Origin: Strigops habroptila
Lineage: Eukaryota > Chordata > Aves > Psittaciformes > Psittacidae
NCBI RefSeq assembly: GCF_004027225.2
Contig: NC_044301.2
Location: 18,648,733 to 18,712,732 of the forward strand
Length of the DNA: 64,000 bases
Reading direction: 5' to 3'
Shown: positions 12,401 to 26,113 of the stretch, piece by piece
Layout: each line of letters opens with the position of its first letter
Numbering within the stretch: the stretch's first letter is position 1
Made by a program: the position numbers and the translations under genes
The notes under the pieces: generated by a model
What the model was told of the DNA's origin: nothing
What the model saw: only the letters and a program-made list of their open reading frames with translations
The model's database searches: none

Positions 12401-15400
12401 GTTGCGAGAACTTGATGCAAGTTAATGGTTGAAACTAGCCTGTGAGATTGCACTTCCCCAGCACCACAGTCAGTAATGTCTATCCTTCCAAACATTTCAT
12501 TAACAAGTCCTCAAAAAAAACCCCAAAACCCCCAAACACACAACCCCTTTCTTAGCATGCTAGCTCATTCCTTTTGTAGGCTTCCATATGCCCTCCAATA
12601 AAAGGCAGAAGGGTCTGACCTGCTGGCAAGCAGAACTTGCTTTTCCTGTTGGAGAATGTACACTGCAAGTAATTGCAAAGCACCTATTTGATTTTCAGCA
12701 ATAGCGTGAAACTGCAAGGATGAGGGAGCTTGGAGGGAACCATGGCCACTGTGGATCACAAGCCACTCATTTCAGAGATAGGTGAGCACCAAAGAAAGAT
12801 AGTTGTATGTTCCAAGATTTAGGAAAATAAAGCAGGGACTCCTGCATAGATTAGAGATGACATACAAAAAAAAAATAATCACCCAATATAAGGTAGGCAA
12901 AGGAAATGGTACTCACATTTCACCGAGTTAATTACAAAAATTGCTGCTTGTAAGTGGTGGAAAAAGGTTCCTATTTCTGAAGCCTCATCACACACAAGAA
13001 GCATTTAGTGTTTTGGAATGAGTAGCTACAAAAATATTTTGTTTCCTTTTCATCATCAAGCACACAAACAAACCCTCAGAGGACACATGCTGGAGTACAT
13101 GGGAGCAGTGTGGAATAAAATCTGAAGCTGCACCCAAGTTTGCCATTCAGACAGCTTTTTCCCCACAACTCCTCAAAATATTCTTGTTCATGAGGAAAAA
13201 ACACCACCAGTCATTTAAGTACAGCAACACAATTATATTAATGAGATTCAAAACCACTCAGGCTGCTAGGAGCTTAAAATGCTTTATATTCACACCAAGA
13301 CATGCCCTTCTTGCAGATATTCTGCATAAAGACCAAGATGCTCACAAAACTTACCAGCTCTTTAAGAACATCAATTAAGACCTCCACATTCCAGGTATGG
13401 GCTTGTGCTCCATCACTTTTATCTTTCCCATCACTCCAAATCCCACTGCCAGGAGCCGAAATAGACTGCAAGTTAAATACACTCCATCAGATACTAGTTA
13501 AGAATAAAGCAGTCTCAAAAGCCCCTAGCTACAGAACTCCCTGCACTATGAAGGCAAGAAGTTCAGACCAGTAATGACACCAGTTGCACACACCTGAGAA
13601 TCTTTCATTCAAGAATGTGTTATAGACATTTTCAGCAGAACAGTTAGACTTGTAAGTGTTGAATAATAAAAGTAAGTCTTGAACTACTAGAGAACAGCAT
13701 TTTAACTCCTTATCATCTGCTGATAAAAATATATCTAAGCCCAGCAGGTCACTCACTTGTAATGGAATACCATCCGTCAACCCCGAATGAGTTCGAGCCA
13801 TCATCCCCAAAACCCTGGCAACCTGGGCAGCCGTGACTTCCCGAACACCAAACTGCATGATTATGTTGCGACATTCTTCCACACTAAGATATAAAAACAA
13901 AAGAAAACAAAAAAACCACAAAACAAATACACACACAAACCCAGGGAGATCTTAATTCAAAAGCAGGTTTCACTGTGGCACAATGTAAGACAGACGGACC
14001 AAAACAAGACCTGTAAGTACGGTTGGGAGAAACTAATCACAAACTAAAGTATAACCATTCACTCAGCCTCAGTTATATTAGTCAAATGATCCAATATAAT
14101 AAAATTCCAGGAGGAGCAAGAAGAGAAATTCAGTAGAAGCTCCATGCAATTATTTCCATGAAACATGCTGTGCCATGTATTCAGTTCAAAGCTAGGTCTA
14201 CTTAAGTGACAGCAAGAGATGTTTCACAGGCTATGCTCTGTCAAAGCAAAAGCACAGGGTAGGTTTAGCAGTTTGCTGTTAGAAGCACTTCCATGTATTG
14301 ACCTGTTATACAGAGCTTCAAAGAGTGAAGTTTTTGCTAGCTAAAAGTAAAACAAAGGCTTTGAGAATGCATGTTCAAACCAATGACGTGCACTGTTCAA
14401 AAGGTAAGCTGTGAAAGTATGGATGCCTTCTGGCCTGGTGCAAGCCCAGGTGTCTCTGAGCAGAGGTTGCTAACAAAAACCTTTGAGGAGCCCAAAAAGC
14501 AAATAATGAGCAGATGCTGAAGTTTCAATTTTAGAACTGAAAGTCTTTTTTTGCAATGTGTTTCACTTTGTGAACACTTCTTTAGGCCAACAAGATTTAT
14601 ACAGCATCAGTACAGATAACATATGCCTCCTAAAACAGTGTTTAACAAAAGAAATTTTTCAACATCTTCCAACACATTTATATTGTTTCCTCACTTCCCT
14701 ATTTGAACAGAAACTTATGTGAATAATAGATCTGATCACCTCCCCAAAAGTAGTCACTAGTCTTTCTTTTAAAATACAAAATCATTTACTTCTCTTAGCT
14801 TATGCTTCTTAAATGAATCTTCCTTAAAAATACAAAAAAACCCAACCAAAAAAAAAAAAAAAAACCACACACCAAAACAACACATTAGGTTCATACTGAG
14901 AGCTAAGACTAAGGCCCCCATCAAAACCAGCCACAGGCTTGCAGGCTCCTGTTATCACTACCAGTATTAGAGCACTATCCTAAATCCTTAAAAACAGCAT
15001 TCAGAAGTTGAGCTGGATTTATGCAGATAGTAGGTATACAACAGGAAATATATTTAATATATAATTAATAATGTAATATAGCCAAATTAACTCTTCAATA
15101 GACAGATTCTAAGTAGTCTAGCTTCTCCTGCTTTTCTAGTAACTATTCCAACTCACACATGTATATAAACAAATAGCCCATATAACACAATACTTATGCC
15201 ATATGCAAAGCTCTTCAGTCCTACTGAGGCCACACCTGCAAACCCACATGGTTCTGTGCATGACAGCCCATTTCTCATGGCTCCAGCAAGTCCAAGTGAC
15301 AGCTTCCCATCTAACATTTCAGACTAGGGGCACAGAGCAAGAATATGGAACACTATTGAAGATGTGGGTCATGTATGACTACGAATATATGTGCAAATCC

Positions 15401-18400
15401 AGGGTGAGTTTAAGAGCTGTATTTTTACCAAAATAAGCCTAAGCAGGCAAAGACTGACACAGCTGTGAAGATACTCTAGCATTTCACTATCATAATTAGA
15501 TTCTACAGCTACAAATGATCTCAGTCATACTGTGTACCACACTGATCAAACCCCAGTACAAACAGAAAGCTGCTGCTGGTCAACTCTTGAAGCGAGACTC
15601 TTACATTCAGTTCTTCTGTAACCTGTTTCATACGGACAGGGAGCTAAGAGCAGTCTGGCACAAAAGCAAAGTTCTTCCAAAGATCTAGTAAGATTTAGTT
15701 GGGATTTATTCTGCCTAGCCACTTTAGTTTTACTTAAAACAAGAAAGGGCAATGGTCAAATTCTCATAAAACCTTCATGAGGAATTTGAATACCTTTACC
15801 TAGCCCTTCTCACCATGACAAAATGCTACACAATCTCAACAGACATGCTACACACATTAGAAGAAAGCAAAATATAAAACAGGAATTAAAACAAGAGACC
15901 TCACAATACTCAATGAGGTTCTAGTTATTTTAGTACTGTAAGTATTCTTTACCCTTTGCCTCAAGAAACAAGAAGGAAAACCACCACCACCCAAGATGCC
16001 TACAAACCTTGTACAAAAGCCATAGCCAACTTCTTGCATGAAATCTGCCAGAGAACTCTCCATCATGGTTTTGGCTATCCCTCCAGAATCAGGCAGGATC
16101 CTGTCCATTAGAATGTCCCGTTTTTCAGGGTATAGAAGTGGTGAAAGTACCACAGGACAACACTCCTGGGGAAAATCTAAAGGCAAGAAAAAAAAAAAAA
16201 AGTGTCAAAAAACCCCAGAACACTAGTTGCATGCAAGTGACTATTTGAAATAATTCGACTGCTGTGCTAGTTTCCCTGCTGCTGCAGAAATCAAGGCAGC
16301 ACTCGCTCATGCAACATCCCTCCATCCCACCTCCCCATTCTCTATGGGCACTTAGATATTCATAGAATGGTTTGGGTTGGAAGGGACCTGAAAGTTCATC
16401 CAGTTCCAGCCCCCTGCCATGGGCAGGGACACCTTCCACTAGAGCAGGTTGCTCCAAGCCCCTGTGTCCAACCTGGCCTTGAACACTGCCAGGGATGGGG
16501 CAGCCACAGCTTCTCTGGGCACCCTGTGCCAGCGCCTCACCACCCTCACAGGGAACAACTTCTGCCTAATATCTGATCTAAATCTTCCCTCTGTTAGCCT
16601 AAAGCCATTCCCCCTGTCCTGTCTCTACAGGCCCTTGTATTCCTAGAGAATAAGAATGTAGAATAGACTGGGTTCCCACAGGGTCAACTGCAGCTGCCCA
16701 AAAGGGCTAGCAGCAAGTTTAGAACTGGATTGTCAGTAACAGCAGTCATCAAAAAAAAAAAAAAAAAACACAGAGCAGGAAACACCACAAGTAGGACAGC
16801 AAAAGCCTCTCCTCCAACTCAGGAAGTATTAGGAAACAAAGGACCTGCTATTGAGTCTAAGAAGTCTAGGCAACCTAAACCAGGCACTTGGCATGTAAAG
16901 AGAGAATGCTCACTTCTTCCTCCCTGGGAAGCAAAGTCTAAGGGAGACACAGTAATGAGAGGATCAGATGTGTGGGTGGAAGTTCAGTCCGCAGTGGAAA
17001 GCAGCAAAGACACCTCATGGGTGGGCTTTCCTGAGACAGCATTATCCTTAGTTAAGGTGATGCATAATGTCTCCATACTCTTTGGAGCCATTCAGAGAAG
17101 AGTTCCCAATTTCCCAAAACAAAGTGAGGGGAATTACAGAAGCTAATACACTAATCTTCACTGAAGTATGAACTAAGAAGTTATACTTAAACAAACAGAA
17201 TATTTTGCTCTTGTATAATGGGTGCCCTCCTCTAGGTCTAGAGAGAGCCAGGGAGTGAGCTCAGTTAAATTCAGTTAGCTTCTCAAGTCCAAATCCTTAT
17301 TCTGATGGGTTTACAGCAAACACTGTTTCAGAAAGGAAGACACTACTATATCAGTAACATCCCCTGCCATCACAAGGACCATGGTAGCTTCCAGGAAATG
17401 AACCAGTTTTATTCAAAAGCACTCCCCTCCCTGTGCTAGTGTTTCCTCATAGATCTGCACCCAATATACACAACCCAGCACTTAAAATATACCTGTTTGA
17501 AATGTTTGTTCCTTACACTGTAAGGAGCTCAAGTTTTTTCAACTACCCTGCACTGAGTTGCTTTAAGTTAAATCTACAAATACCATCCCCCACAAGCACA
17601 GATTCGAATATCCCCTACTTAATACTGATTTATCACTCCTCAAAAAACCCAAACATGATACCACATTACTGCTCATTGAAATAAAACCCAGTACATTATG
17701 CCAGAACAGTGGTATTTTTCTGTCAGTTGATAGAGCTCTGAAAATGTACAAGCTCCCCACCATCTGTAACATACTGCACTGGCAGTACGTTACAAAAATC
17801 CATTTCAAAGTTTGCATTTAGTTGGGCTTCCTGACAACCACCACACTTACCTCTACGTAATGTTTTGAGGAAAGCGTCAATCTGTTCCTGTCCTACCCCA
17901 AAGGCTCCCTTCTGCCCAAAAAGGAGATGGGAGAGGAGAAGGTGCAGGACCTCTATTGCAATATCTTGGAAGCCACCTTCTTGATTTCCACTGACGTCCG
18001 CGTCAATGTAAGAGCGCAAAAGATCTGGGAGTTTCTGTTTGATAAACTGGGCAGCTTTTGAAGACAAAAGAGGCAAGAATCAAAAACTGAATTTCTTTTT
18101 AATATGAAGACTCTTTTTAGCTAGGTACTATTCTCTTAATCTGAGTTTGTTTACCACAAGCCACAACAGTTAAGAGTTAAATAGAAGTCTCAACCCATAC
18201 CTCAGAACTCAAATATTACTGAACAGCTAAAAGAAAAATATCACAGTACCTCAATTTGATTCATTATCTAGCAAGTCATTCATGGAAGGGACCTTCAACT
18301 TCATATAAGACAAGGTGACTGTGCTAATCTGCTGCCCCTCTCAAAATGGTGTTAGACTCGAATGGCACCACTAATTGCAAGGTTTTGCGTTACTCAGGTC

Positions 18401-21400
18401 ACGCATGCACACATCTATCCATCTAGAAAGCTCACTGCTTACAAAGAAAATGTGTCCCTGCTGCAGTACTTCAGAAACTTCACTTACCAAAACCTCGCAG
18501 ATCTGAGCTGAAAGAGTTCAGTAAAGCAAGACCAAAAATCACCTACAAACAAGAATGAGTATCACAGTAAGGGGACATCTAACAAGCTTAGTCAAAAAAC
18601 ATTAAAGTATTTTCAAAATAATTGTTCACCTACCTCTTGAACTTTACTTAATTTGATGACTTTAGTCAATTGGGCAAATAAGTGGGGTGAAGGCTTTAGA
18701 CTCTGAAATAGATAAAGAGTTAAATGGAAGGTGTCATGGAATTAGTGTCATTTGAAATGCAGCAGTCTATCCAGAGTTCATTTGTATATCTGGAATATTA
18801 GGAACTATTCTGCTGTAGGTTAACACAAAGCTTATGTGGCTAAACAGACATCTTTGGAACTACTTTTGGATACATCTAAACTAAAAGTTTCTTCTGCATA
18901 TCCCACTCTTTCACTATCAAACCACTATCGTGGCTTTGATACTGAAAGAGGAGCACTGATGAATTATTTTGGTTCTGGCTACCACAAACAAGCCATAAAC
19001 TACTAACCTTAGATTAAGCTTTAAAATTAGTTTGCAGTCAGTCTGAGTGATTAACTTGCTCTGTTTAACAAACCCAACTTCTGGACAAGCTAAATTTTTG
19101 AAGACTTCAGTGCAACCAATCTTAGCAATAAAAAAAACAACCCAGGAAAAACCCAAGGGAAAACCAGCTGGTTTCCTACAGACCAATTCACTGCAGTTTC
19201 TGACACCGGGATCCCCTTCGAGAAGCATACAAACCTTCTGATAGTGCAACGGATTGTCAATGGCGTAGGACAGTGTTGAGATAAAGTTTGGTTTTGTAAT
19301 CAGCAATACACACTCCTGGATCAGAAATTGAGTCTGAAAAGAACAAGATAACTTGAAAACTGTCACATTGTTTCATAACAGGACAATAAAACATAGCTTC
19401 TACTGTCCACAGTGTGCAGTAAAAATAAGCAAAGATAAGGTCTTTTTAATTGTCCACATTCTCATTAATGGTAAATAGTTTCTTTTCATTCCAGTTTTCT
19501 TCAGGTTTGGTTAGTTTTCTCTTTTAAGACTAAGAAAGTGATCAAACATTCTCCATCATATGTGCAATATTTCATTTTCTGCAAGCATCTTCCCACATTG
19601 CAATAGACAATCTAAGAATATTTGATTCCCATTTATGAGCTAAAAAGTCTGTGGCAAAATGGCTTAAGGATGAAAACACTCCTGAGAGAACAGACACCAG
19701 AAGTGTCAGTTAGTGGATTTGGACAAAGTCTTAAAAAACAAAGGCAGGCTTTCAAAACAGAGCACTGCACGTGCTGGAAAAAGCAATTGTACTGAAGCTA
19801 TCTGGTTTTCCAGATCAAGCAATTGTAAGAGGCAGATATCAACAATTTGCTGTCTTCTGACTTGAGGACCAGCAAAATGTGCTCGCAATTGAAAGGCCAT
19901 ACACCAGAAAAGAAGTTGGCTTAAAGCTACTACCTCTAACCTGCCTTCATGCTTAAATCTTATTGCAGGTTTTTAACAACCAAACCTAATAAGCAGATTC
20001 CTCAGTGCAAACTGTACCTGATGAAAATCTTTGCCACTGCTTTTACCATCGCCACTGAAATCCACATGCGAGAATAGGCAGCGTAGCAAATGCCTGTCTG
20101 CCTCGGGACCGTGCCTATTCACAATCTGGAAAAGAAAAATCCAAACCATAACTTGGTAGTGAATAGTCATTACAAAGCAAGATCTGGGTCTAGTACCATG
20201 AACACAGCAGTACTTCTAGTGGTTGTCATCTACAGTTTTAACAAAACTGCTAAGAATGTTCCTTTTTAGTCAGTAACCTTAGAAACAAAGTCATTAACCC
20301 TATTTGCAAATGAAAAGTATAAACCAAGAGATAAAAAAAGGATCTAGACACAAGTCATTGACACAGAAGCCATGCATTTCATGGGTAGTATTCTTAAAAA
20401 GCTAAGTAAAAGGGGTTTTCAAGAAACCTAGAGGAGGATTTCAAGCTTCTCTGCTACCAAAGCAGCCCAGAACCCACACAGTGCCATGGCCTCACTTTTC
20501 CCCACAGCTACAGTGCCTAACTGCAGGAGTACAGCCATGGAACAGCCTGCACCTCTGTGCTATGCCTGTGTATCAGGAATTTATCCCAGAGCCAAGCCAC
20601 CACACAGCATCTCCACAGATCTTTGAGGCAGCTTCTACATTGTCTCCTGATCATGACTGACTTGACTGCCATTACTCCAGGGTCTTTTAAAACATAAGGA
20701 AATACTACACAGGAGGTGTTTCCTGCTATCTAAAGAAAAAAAGCTCATCTCAAACTTGCTTATTAGCAAGCTTTAAAAAAATCAAATGCCACAGGCTGAA
20801 CACCTGCAGCTGAGACCTTTTATCAAGTCTTTTCCCTGTCATTAGAGCTCATTCAACTGAATTCTACACCTCAGTCAGAAAGAGGTGATCTGCATTTGAT
20901 AACTGCAACACCTCTCACTCATCACTACCTCTTAACAGCATTACATTTTTGCTAGCATCCCCTGTCATATGCCTCAAGTTTAACTCTTGACTACAGACCA
21001 GCTCATCAGCTTTGTCTGAAGTATCTTCAGGTTGTTTCAGTGCTTATTCACTTTAAATCTCATCTAACACAACAGCATTACTTGTTTTTAATAAAACCCA
21101 TACTGGCAGAAATTTGAAGTCACAATCACCAGCAGCTTGCCTCTTTTGTCCAAATAGTACAGCTAACATCAAATCCAACCTTTATTGGCAAGTTTTTTGC
21201 CATTGTTCCCCCATTTCTAGCTACAGGACAGACACAATGTGCCAGCACAAACCAGCAGCTCTGCATGTGCTCTGACTGCCTCCACCAAGTCCACTGCTTC
21301 ACCCCATCATAAATATCCTTGCTTGCCAGTAGCTTCTTTGTGCAAAAAGATTCTGTGTGCTCCAGCTCTGCTCTTTCTGATTGTTCCCGTCACAATTCCT

Positions 21401-24062
21401 CTACAGTTACCTGACACTATGCTTCCCTTTCCCCCTCAGCCTGCTTATTCCAGTGCCTGCCAACTTTTGTTCTGCTGGAAAGAAACATCCGAGTTGGATA
21501 TAGCTCTGCTTCTTGACCAGAGTCTTGTGATAAATCAGTCTAGAGTAAAGAGCCCACTCCAGTTATGCCAACAGCGCTGTCTTTGAAAGCAGCCATCCCC
21601 CATGATTAGGCAGGAAGATGCTCAGATTGGTGCAAAAGCCAGTAAAACTGAATGGACAGCAAGGTCTACTGGTTAGCTCAGGCTTCAGAAAATAGGCAAT
21701 TTGTTGAGGCAATCCCAGTTAAATATGTAGATTTAGATGTGGTAATAAGAGTGGCATGAAGCTGGAGTAATCTAGGGAGCTACTTGGTGCTATGACCAAG
21801 ATGAATTCATCAAAGCAGATGGATAGAGGAGAAAGCTGTACATACTAAAGCCATCTTTTCTGCATCAGAATTATATTGCTTCCTTGCACAGAAGTAACTT
21901 CAAAAGGATAATTCAAAAATTTAACATATGGGGAGGAGGGAAAGAGAAGGCTTGAAGTGTAGCATCTTTCAACTCTAGCTACATTCACATAAAAGCTTTT
22001 CCAGGGGACAGGAATGAGAATTGCTAGCTTTCCTGTAGAGAGAGATGAAACAATCATAGAATCACATAATGGTTTGGGTTGGAAGGGACCTTAAAGCTCA
22101 TCCAGTTCCAACCCCCTGCTCACAGGTGGTGAGACAGAACTTCTTCCTAAGATCTCATCTCAATCTCCCCTCTGGCAGGTTAAAGCCATTCCCCCTTGTC
22201 CTGTCCCTACAGGCCCTTGTCAAAAGCCCCTCTCCAGATTTCTCATTGTCCCCTTTAGGCACTGGAAGCTGCTCTAAGGTCTCCCCGGAGCCTTCTCATC
22301 TCCAGGCTGAGCAAGCCCAGCTCTCTCAGCCTGTCTCCAGAGCAGAGGTGGTCTTAAAGCATCACCTATGTTAAATGACTAATGAGAGCATGTTTAAGCA
22401 GAAATTAGTACCTCAAGCTTTGTCACTGTTACGCTTGAGAGTGATATATTTAAATGCAAGTGTCACTTTGGTGAGTTGTGACAAGAACAACTCCAAGCAG
22501 TTTTCCACATACACTGTGTGCTTAGATATAAGCTTTGTAAAACAATTATGTCAAAAATTTACACCAGTGTACTGTGAGAAAGAGTTAAAGCATGCATATA
22601 TAATCTCTTCATCTAAGGAAAAATTGTACTAGTAACCACATAAGGAAAGTAGTACCAGGAAGTTTAAAAACAATAAAAAGGACAAGGTATCGTGGAGATT
22701 TTAAGAGTTTAGTCTTGAAATCCTAGATCCGTCTTATAAACATACACAAGAGCCATTTCCACAGACCAGTCTCCAGTCTCTCACCACAGTGAGCCTGAGG
22801 CCTGGCATGAAGGATAATGAACAATTGGTCCCTGTTTTAGAGATCTATATTCCAACTGAATGGCAGATCAACCCTATCTTCTCCAAAATCAATGTTTATT
22901 ATCCTTTACATAAGTGTTTGTAACAGATCTGCAAGTCATGCCTCAGTCACACCTTGCTGCACGAATGGGCTGTTGAAACTAATAGTGATCTCAGGTGAGC
23001 TCCCAGCAAGCACTGAACTTGCAAAAGCATGGAAACCTTACGGAGGTTACAAGAGACATATTCCATCTCCATGGCTTACCAGATCATTTTAAGCAGTGAA
23101 TACTGCTGAAATTACCCCCTTGCCTCAAGATAAGTAATGAATGCACTTTTAAAGTCAGCTGTTACCAGAAATTCACTCTGTATAACCCCCCTGGCCTCCT
23201 AATCTGATGCAAATCACTGCAGGACTGCACTAGTGGGGGGGGGGGAATTTTAACTGGCCCAGCTGTCTGCTGGGAACTGAACTAAACCAGTTAGAAACAG
23301 GCTCAGTAGCATTCATTTCCTCCTAAGCACTTCTCTGTGGATAATGCTTTTCAGTCCATCCTGCTACTCAGAGCTATATTTTTAAAAAGGTCAGTTATAA
23401 ACCAGAATTCTTGCCCAGATCTTAAGATATTTGGGTTTCAGTCTGCAGTTACCCTGCCTGCCTCCTGAAAACCCAGGGCCCAGACAGTCAGCTTGGCTTC
23501 ACCACCAAGCCATGCTTCATCCAGTGAGATGAGGAACAAAAACCTTCCATCTGACAAAGTGAAAGCATTCATTCAGACATAGGTATCCATGTACTCATGC
23601 TTTCAGTGCAACAACTGAACAGTAAATGCATGTTTTCCTCCCTCTCCCAATCAGTGTTCTATGGAACGTCCAAAAGTTGAAAGATTTAACCTGAAGGAGT
23701 TGGGAAAGCTTTGGATATCACCCTCCAAGAGCAGCAGTTAACCCTAATATTCAACTACAAAGTTAATACTAGCCTCAGCTGAGCTGACCTGAGAAATGAA
23801 ACCAACTGGAATATCAGAGACACAAGCTGTGATTCTCAACACCACAAAAAACAGTGCACAGCAATTCACATGAGATCACCACAGAGCACAGTCCAAATGA
23901 GAAGAGAAACTCCGTTTGACACTTCCAGAGTTTCTTTCATAGCACCATTAGTCTACTTACATGCTGTATTTCCTGCTGGCTGGCTCGGTAGTTTTTCTTG
24001 GTTAAATTGTCCACCAGGTAGCTGATTTGAGACAAGGCCAGCGAGAGCGAGTCAAGATTCAT
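6499..24062 (-). CDS. CNOT1: CNOT1, CCR4-NOT complex scaffold (5' part, 15 coding exons)
   Basis: Scaffold of the CCR4-NOT deadenylase complex, which shortens mRNA poly(A) tails. Coding exons on the minus strand in transcript order: 23961-24062 (ATG at 24060-24062), 20018-20125, 19235-19333, 18634-18702, 18488-18542, 17851-18054, 16008-16176, 13757-13883, 13355-13465, 12073-12243, 11391-11518, 9900-10140, 8307-8426, 6889-7011, 6499-6650. All have GT/AG borders and fitting phases with no stop. Together they give 1,979 coding bases, about 659 of roughly 2,370 residues; the rest lies left of the window. The start [19 protein letters not shown] and segments such as [19 protein letters not shown] and [18 protein letters not shown] match the vertebrate protein. 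This part is the N-terminal HEAT-repeat arm, ahead of the CNOT3-, CAF1- and CNOT9-binding regions. Exact exon ends were read by eye. Confidence 0.96.
7137..7345 (-). repeat. CR1 LINE 3' fragment
   Basis: Contains the CR1 3'-end core (ATGGTTTGGGTTGGAAGGGA in plus-strand reading, i.e. reversed) and the following conserved segment through CTGTGCCAGCGCCTCA. In a CNOT1 intron; non-coding 5'-truncated copy. Confidence 0.88.
10268..10516 (+). repeat. CR1 LINE 3' fragment
   Basis: Sense-orientation CR1 tail, from GATTAGACATTAGGAAGTTG to the terminal GATTGTATGATTCTATGA, which is the usual CR1 3' microsatellite end. In CNOT1 intron 12. Confidence 0.88.
16360..16645 (-). repeat. CR1 LINE 3' fragment
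   Basis: Antisense copy of the CR1 tail with its 3' end at 16360, running to the CTGTCTCTACAGGCCCTTG segment. In a CNOT1 intron just upstream of exon 8. Confidence 0.88.
22053..22350 (-). repeat. CR1 LINE 3' fragment with internal deletion
   Basis: CR1 3' end at 22053. Directly after the CCAACCCCCTG core the sequence jumps to CACAGGTGGTGAGACAGAAC, skipping about 150 bases found in the other copies, then continues to a CTCTCTCAGCCTGTCTCCAG segment. Confidence 0.85.
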
Positions 24063-24240
24063 TGCTGGTTGGGACGGAAGCAGGCGACCGAGCCTGGCGC
24101 AAAATCACCATTATTCCCCTTTAGTCACCTCAGAGACAGGTTAACTTCCCCCACACACACAATTAGCATCTATCTGGTTCTGTGTTACTGTCTTCAGCTC
24201 TTCTTTCTCAGTTGTCTTCCTCTGTTCTGAAACATGGCAC
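24063..24240 (-). other. CNOT1: CNOT1 exon 2, 5' UTR part
   Basis: Upstream part of the exon carrying the CNOT1 start codon. A good acceptor (TGTCTTTCAG on the minus strand) ends at 24241, so the exon likely runs from 24240 to 23961. The leader includes an upstream ATG near 24232-24234. Exon extent is inferred from the splice site only. Confidence 0.6.
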
Positions 24241-26082
24241 CTGAAAGACAGTATTACATTAAAGTTCTGTAGCAACATCACAGCCTTTTATTTGTTTCCA
24301 AGCTAACTTGGTAAAACAAGTAAAATAAAGTTTAACAAAGGAACTGGTAATACAGACATGATCGATAGCTTCACTTACAGAAGCTGTTTGACATAACTAT
24401 ATCTACAAGGAAGTACTATCAAGTTTTCACAACACAAGCTTAGTTGTTTTCACAATACCTGACCACATTTACTGGTTTCTGCATTTTGCCAGGCTACAAG
24501 AGCTAGTAAACAGCTCTCTAAGAATGACTACCCTTCCAGCACTGGGAGAAAGAAGAAAATCAGATGCAGAATGAATTAGATACCACACAGCAACAGAGGT
24601 CAGAATCATTTAAAGAATCATCAATCACAAGTTTATTAAAAAAAAAGTGCTTTTTAAGCATCTCTGCAATATTTTGCCTTGCCACCATCAAAATAGCATT
24701 GCACTCAGCTGTACACACCAAAACAAGCAATTGTGAATGAGTAACACACACAGGGAACTGCAATAAACTAACCCTCACTTGGGGCTTATACCAAAACAGC
24801 TTTTTCCAGCTACAACAGCAGAGCTTGCCAGCTTAATAAATTTCTATGACAACAAAAAACTTGGCACTTGACATCTCACCTGTAAAATTACAGATTGCCA
24901 ATGCAATAAAATTGCATCCCAGAGCAAGTCCTGCATAACCAACGGTCTGAGGAGTCTCAAAGGAAGCTGTAAGCTGCTCTGAGAAGCAGCACTGTAATTT
25001 ATCAGAGGTGGAATCAAGCTGGAGAGTCACTGTTTTGAAGCTCTACTTGATCACTAGGCTTTGTGCCAAGAGTCCAAAGATCCTTTTTTAGGATTAAAAT
25101 TATTGCTTTACTGTCTTGGCTATACAGCCAAAACCATAAGTCCATGATTTCTGCCTCATCATTGAGATGGATCACACAGGTGATGTGTTGACTTAGCACA
25201 TGTGATGCTTAGGTCACACGAGTTCAAAACAGCCCCTGCAGCAGTGTGGCTTCTCCAAGAACAGAACAGGAGCAGCACCAAGGTGAGCTGAAGAGGCTGT
25301 GCTGGATAGAACTAGAACTCTTCCCCCCCTCTTCCCCTTCACACAAAGGTTTTCACTCCCTCACACTTAGAACTAAAGCTTATTTAACATCTGCCTACAC
25401 TTTAAAACATCAGGAGCAGCAAATCCTATCACAGGCAGTGAAGACTATTCTGCTCTTTGGAAAAGTTTATTAGCTTAAAATAAAAACATGGGTAAAGTAG
25501 TTATAAGGGAAGTCAAATCATCAACAGACTCGCAGGCTTTCATCATGCCACAGAAAACCCTGTGTACTCCTAGAAGCTATGCAAGATCCTGCTTGCGCAG
25601 GAAAACCTGCATCCCATGAAAAAGGCATTTTCAATTTCTCAATAGCACAGTACCTGAATTTTTTATTTTTAATAACTCTATTCCTCTCTGGAATAATCCA
25701 GAAAGTGTCACTGGTCTTGGCAAGTACATACTTTCCAAGATGTTCTTACTGGCAAGGTTTAACATACCAGACCAACCTAAAGCTTCTGAAAAACAGTTAA
25801 AAATGAAGCAGACAGACTACCATGCCACAGTACTTGCACCTACCAAAGCCACCACAAGCAGCTAGCGAGGGGAATTCAGTCCCTGTGGGAGCACCAGATT
25901 TCAGCAGCCAGCATGAAGAACTCAGGACAAAACCAAAACTCCAGCTTGGTCATTTCGTTTATAAGGCAGTAACAGAAGTTTCAGAGTTTGCCTTTCAGGC
26001 CCTTAGGAAGAAACCCCACATTTCTCCAGATATTGTTCCTCAGACTGATACAAACAGCACAGCAATCACGCCCACCCCACCC

Positions 26083-26113
<31 letters not shown>

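Noticed and set aside
6499-24062. Intronic H/ACA snoRNAs (SNORA46/SNORA50) known from human CNOT1
   Set aside because: As I recall, they lie in later introns, and I could not recognise either in these introns.
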